Below, piece after piece: positions 62,278-64,000 of a stretch of DNA of 64,000 bases. This DNA comes from Bacillus sp. ISL-34 (GTDB lineage: Bacteria > Bacillota > Bacilli > Bacillales > DSM-1321): assembly GCF_018613325.1 (NCBI RefSeq), contig NZ_JAGGQJ010000013.1:62001-126000 (forward strand). Direction: 5' to 3'. Both the position numbers and the translations under genes were made by a program. Numbering within the stretch: the first letter of the stretch is position 1; every line of letters starts with the position of its first letter. Under the pieces are notes generated by a model. That model was not told the DNA's origin, ran no database searches, and saw only the letters and a program-made list of their open reading frames with translations.

Positions 62278-63705
62278 TTAGCCCTCCTTCTTCACATCCA
62301 CATTATCGGATGGGTCACCCCAACATTCCACATTCTTCAAACCTTTAATATTGTTCACATGGAAGACTGGATTTTTTCCACTTTTCTTTTGCTTTTGATA
62401 ATCCGCCAGTGCAGCAAAAGCGATCTTCCCAAGTAATGCTATGGCAATCAGGTTGATAATGGCCATAAGGGCCATCAACAAGTCAGCCAGTCCCCAAACA
62501 AATTCCAATGAGGCAAGCGAACCGAATACAACCATCCCTACGACTGCGATACGATAGATATTTAACCAAACCTTATTTTCATTGATGAAGCCAATGTTCG
62601 ACTCTCCATAATAATAGTTGCCCACAATGGAACTAAAGGCGAATAACAGTACAATGATGGCAAGGAAAATACCAGCCCATGATCCCAATGCCGTTCCAAG
62701 GGCATTTTGGGTAAGGACGATTCCATCCGTTTCCTTCGATGTATAAAGACCTGAAAACAAAATGATGAAGGCAGTCGAACTGCAAATGATGAGCGTATCG
62801 ACAAAAACACCTAGAGACTGTATGAGCCCTTGTTTGACAGGATGACTGACATCAGCCGTCGCACCAGCATTAGGTGCACTACCCATACCTGCTTCATTTG
62901 AAAACAGGCCGCGCTTGATTCCTTGCATCATGGCTGCTCCCAATACTCCGCCAGCCACTTCTCTAATCCCATCGAATGCACTTTCAAAAATCAAAGCAAT
63001 GACACTCGGTAACTCGGTAATATTCATGATGATGATAATCAACGCCACTATCACATAGGCTCCTGCCATGATCGGGACGATTACTTCAGATACCTTTGCA
63101 ATCATTTTGATCCCGCCAAAAATGATGACAGCCGTGACGATAGCCAGGATGACAGCCGTAACCCACTTTTCAATCCCAAACGATTCGTTGAATGCGCTTG
63201 TAATCGTATTGGCTTGTACTGAGTTGAAAGCTAGTCCAAATGTAAGCGAAATCAACACTGCGAAAGTGATGCCCATCCAACGGGCATTCAATGCTTTTTC
63301 CATATAATACGCAGGACCGCCGCGGAATGCATCCCCATCCTTGACCTTATAAATTTGAGCAAGTGTACTTTCAATGAATGCGGAAGCAGCTCCAATCAGT
63401 GCTATTAACCACATCCAGAAAACGGCTCCAGGACCGCCCATCGTGATCGCGATGGCAACACCTGCAAGGTTACCCGTTCCTACCCGGGAAGCCGTGCTTA
63501 TGCAAAATGCCTGAAAGGATGTTACACCTTTTTTATCCGCTGTGGCCCCTTCGCCCAATAGCCGGAACATTTCCCCTACCATTCTGAATTGGACAAACTT
63601 CGTGCGGACGGAAAAATAAAGACCCAATCCAATCAACATGATGATCAATACGGAAGACCATAACACATCATTTGTCTCACTAATAAAATTTTCTAACATC
63701 TCCAT
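62278..63705 (-). CDS. Sodium:alanine symporter (AGCS family)
   Basis: This 475-aa membrane carrier moves alanine, glycine or a related amino acid with Na+. It has about 10 or more transmembrane helices, and the AGCS signature GVTSFQAFCISTASRVGTGN near residue 60, then LAGVAIAITMGGPGAVFWMW. Further motifs are FRGGPAYYMEKAL and RGLFSNEAGMGSAPNAGATA. Substrate choice (alanine vs glutamine, as for AlsT) cannot be told from sequence. It is monocistronic. Confidence 0.93.
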   Translation of the reverse strand: MEMLENFISETNDVLWSSVLIIMLIGLGLYFSVRTKFVQFRMVGEMFRLLGEGATADKKGVTSFQAFCISTASRVGTGNLAGVAIAITMGGPGAVFWMWLIALIGAASAFIESTLAQIYKVKDGDAFRGGPAYYMEKALNARWMGITFAVLISLTFGLAFNSVQANTITSAFNESFGIEKWVTAVILAIVTAVIIFGGIKMIAKVSEVIVPIMAGAYVIVALIIIIMNITELPSVIALIFESAFDGIREVAGGVLGAAMMQGIKRGLFSNEAGMGSAPNAGATADVSHPVKQGLIQSLGVFVDTLIICSSTAFIILFSGLYTSKETDGIVLTQNALGTALGSWAGIFLAIIVLLFAFSSIVGNYYYGESNIGFINENKVWLNIYRIAVVGMVVFGSLASLEFVWGLADLLMALMAIINLIAIALLGKIAFAALADYQKQKKSGKNPVFHVNNIKGLKNVECWGDPSDNVDVKKEG

Positions 63706-64000
63706 TAAACCAAACCCCTCTACTAAATCTAATTATTATTATAAAAACATATACAACTATAATTCATTTCCCGATTCATTAGGGAGATAAACTAAACAAA
63801 TGAAGCCCATAAAAAAAGGAAATTCCAGAATGAATCTCCAATACAATAATATTATTATATCCTAACACACAATTTTTTTCATTCATGAATTGGTAGAATC
63901 AATCGAAAAATATAATATTTCAGTATTATTACCTATAGATAATAATCTTTCTTCCTCACATCATTTAACGTTCGTTCCCAACGGGAGATATTCCCTATTT
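63706..64000. other. AT-rich upstream region of the symporter gene
   Basis: This is nearly 300 bp with no gene. It is very AT-rich and should hold the symporter promoter. I see no riboswitch, T-box or strong dyad that I would name. The neighbouring gene on the right is not in the window. Confidence 0.4.

Overview
The window is a low-GC Firmicute chromosome segment from an aerobic endospore former, most likely Bacillaceae. Four small acid-soluble spore protein genes (sspO, sspP, sspN, tlp) surround acnA. The block parC-parE-yneT-plsY-yneR-yneQ-yneP-tlp-sspN-yneN-acnA follows the order known from Bacillus subtilis, and the B12 operon follows the Bacillus megaterium cobI operon. A Peribacillus-like host is my guess, not something shown by the sequence. 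I saw no rRNA, tRNA, insertion sequence, prophage or CRISPR array.

Layout. (1) 1-7.4 kb: a PAS/AAA+ sigma-54 activator, cut by the window edge, sits just downstream of a six-gene acyl-CoA operon (CoA ligase, two acyl-CoA dehydrogenases, FabG-type dehydrogenase, two MaoC-type hydratases). That operon is preceded by an excellent -24/-12 sigma-54 promoter. (2) 7.6-22.7 kb: the core block, with parEC behind a LexA-like box, plsY, a decayed patch carrying MCP and PadR pseudogene fragments around a yycC-like gene, SASP genes, fbpB behind a Fur-like box, yneN, and acnA behind a CcpC-like dyad. (3) 22.7-30.4 kb: a nine-gene thiamin operon (tenA-ykoE-ykoD-ykoC-tenI-thiO-thiS-thiG-thiF) under a TPP riboswitch. 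(4) 30.5-42.1 kb: a 21-bp tandem repeat array, then a twelve-gene meta-type aromatic pathway. A two-component flavin monooxygenase feeds 3-hydroxyanthranilate dioxygenase, ACMS decarboxylase, aminomuconate semialdehyde dehydrogenase, aminomuconate deaminase, 4-oxalocrotonate decarboxylase, oxopentenoate hydratase, hydroxyoxovalerate aldolase and acylating acetaldehyde dehydrogenase, with an IclR regulator and an aromatic-acid transporter. The best-fitting substrate is anthranilate. (5) 42.2-43.9 kb: a Hanks-type kinase convergent with a tiny Arg/Ser-rich gene, then an HU gene. (6) 44-61.8 kb: an anaerobic-type B12 operon of 15 genes (cbiW to cbiP) and a divergent cobalt ECF transporter operon (cbiMNQO), each with its own cobalamin riboswitch. 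(7) 61.9-64 kb: a YozQ-like small gene and a sodium:alanine symporter.

The most useful observations are regulatory: the sigma-54 promoter paired with its neighbouring activator, the LexA, CcpC and Fur-type sites, a perfect 19-bp palindrome upstream of the aromatic operon, and three riboswitches. I found no clear candidate for a wholly new molecular system. The least explained items are the 21-bp tandem array, the kinase/Arg-Ser peptide pair, the GC-rich foldable element near 17.85 kb, and the thiolase-less (R)-type acyl-CoA operon.
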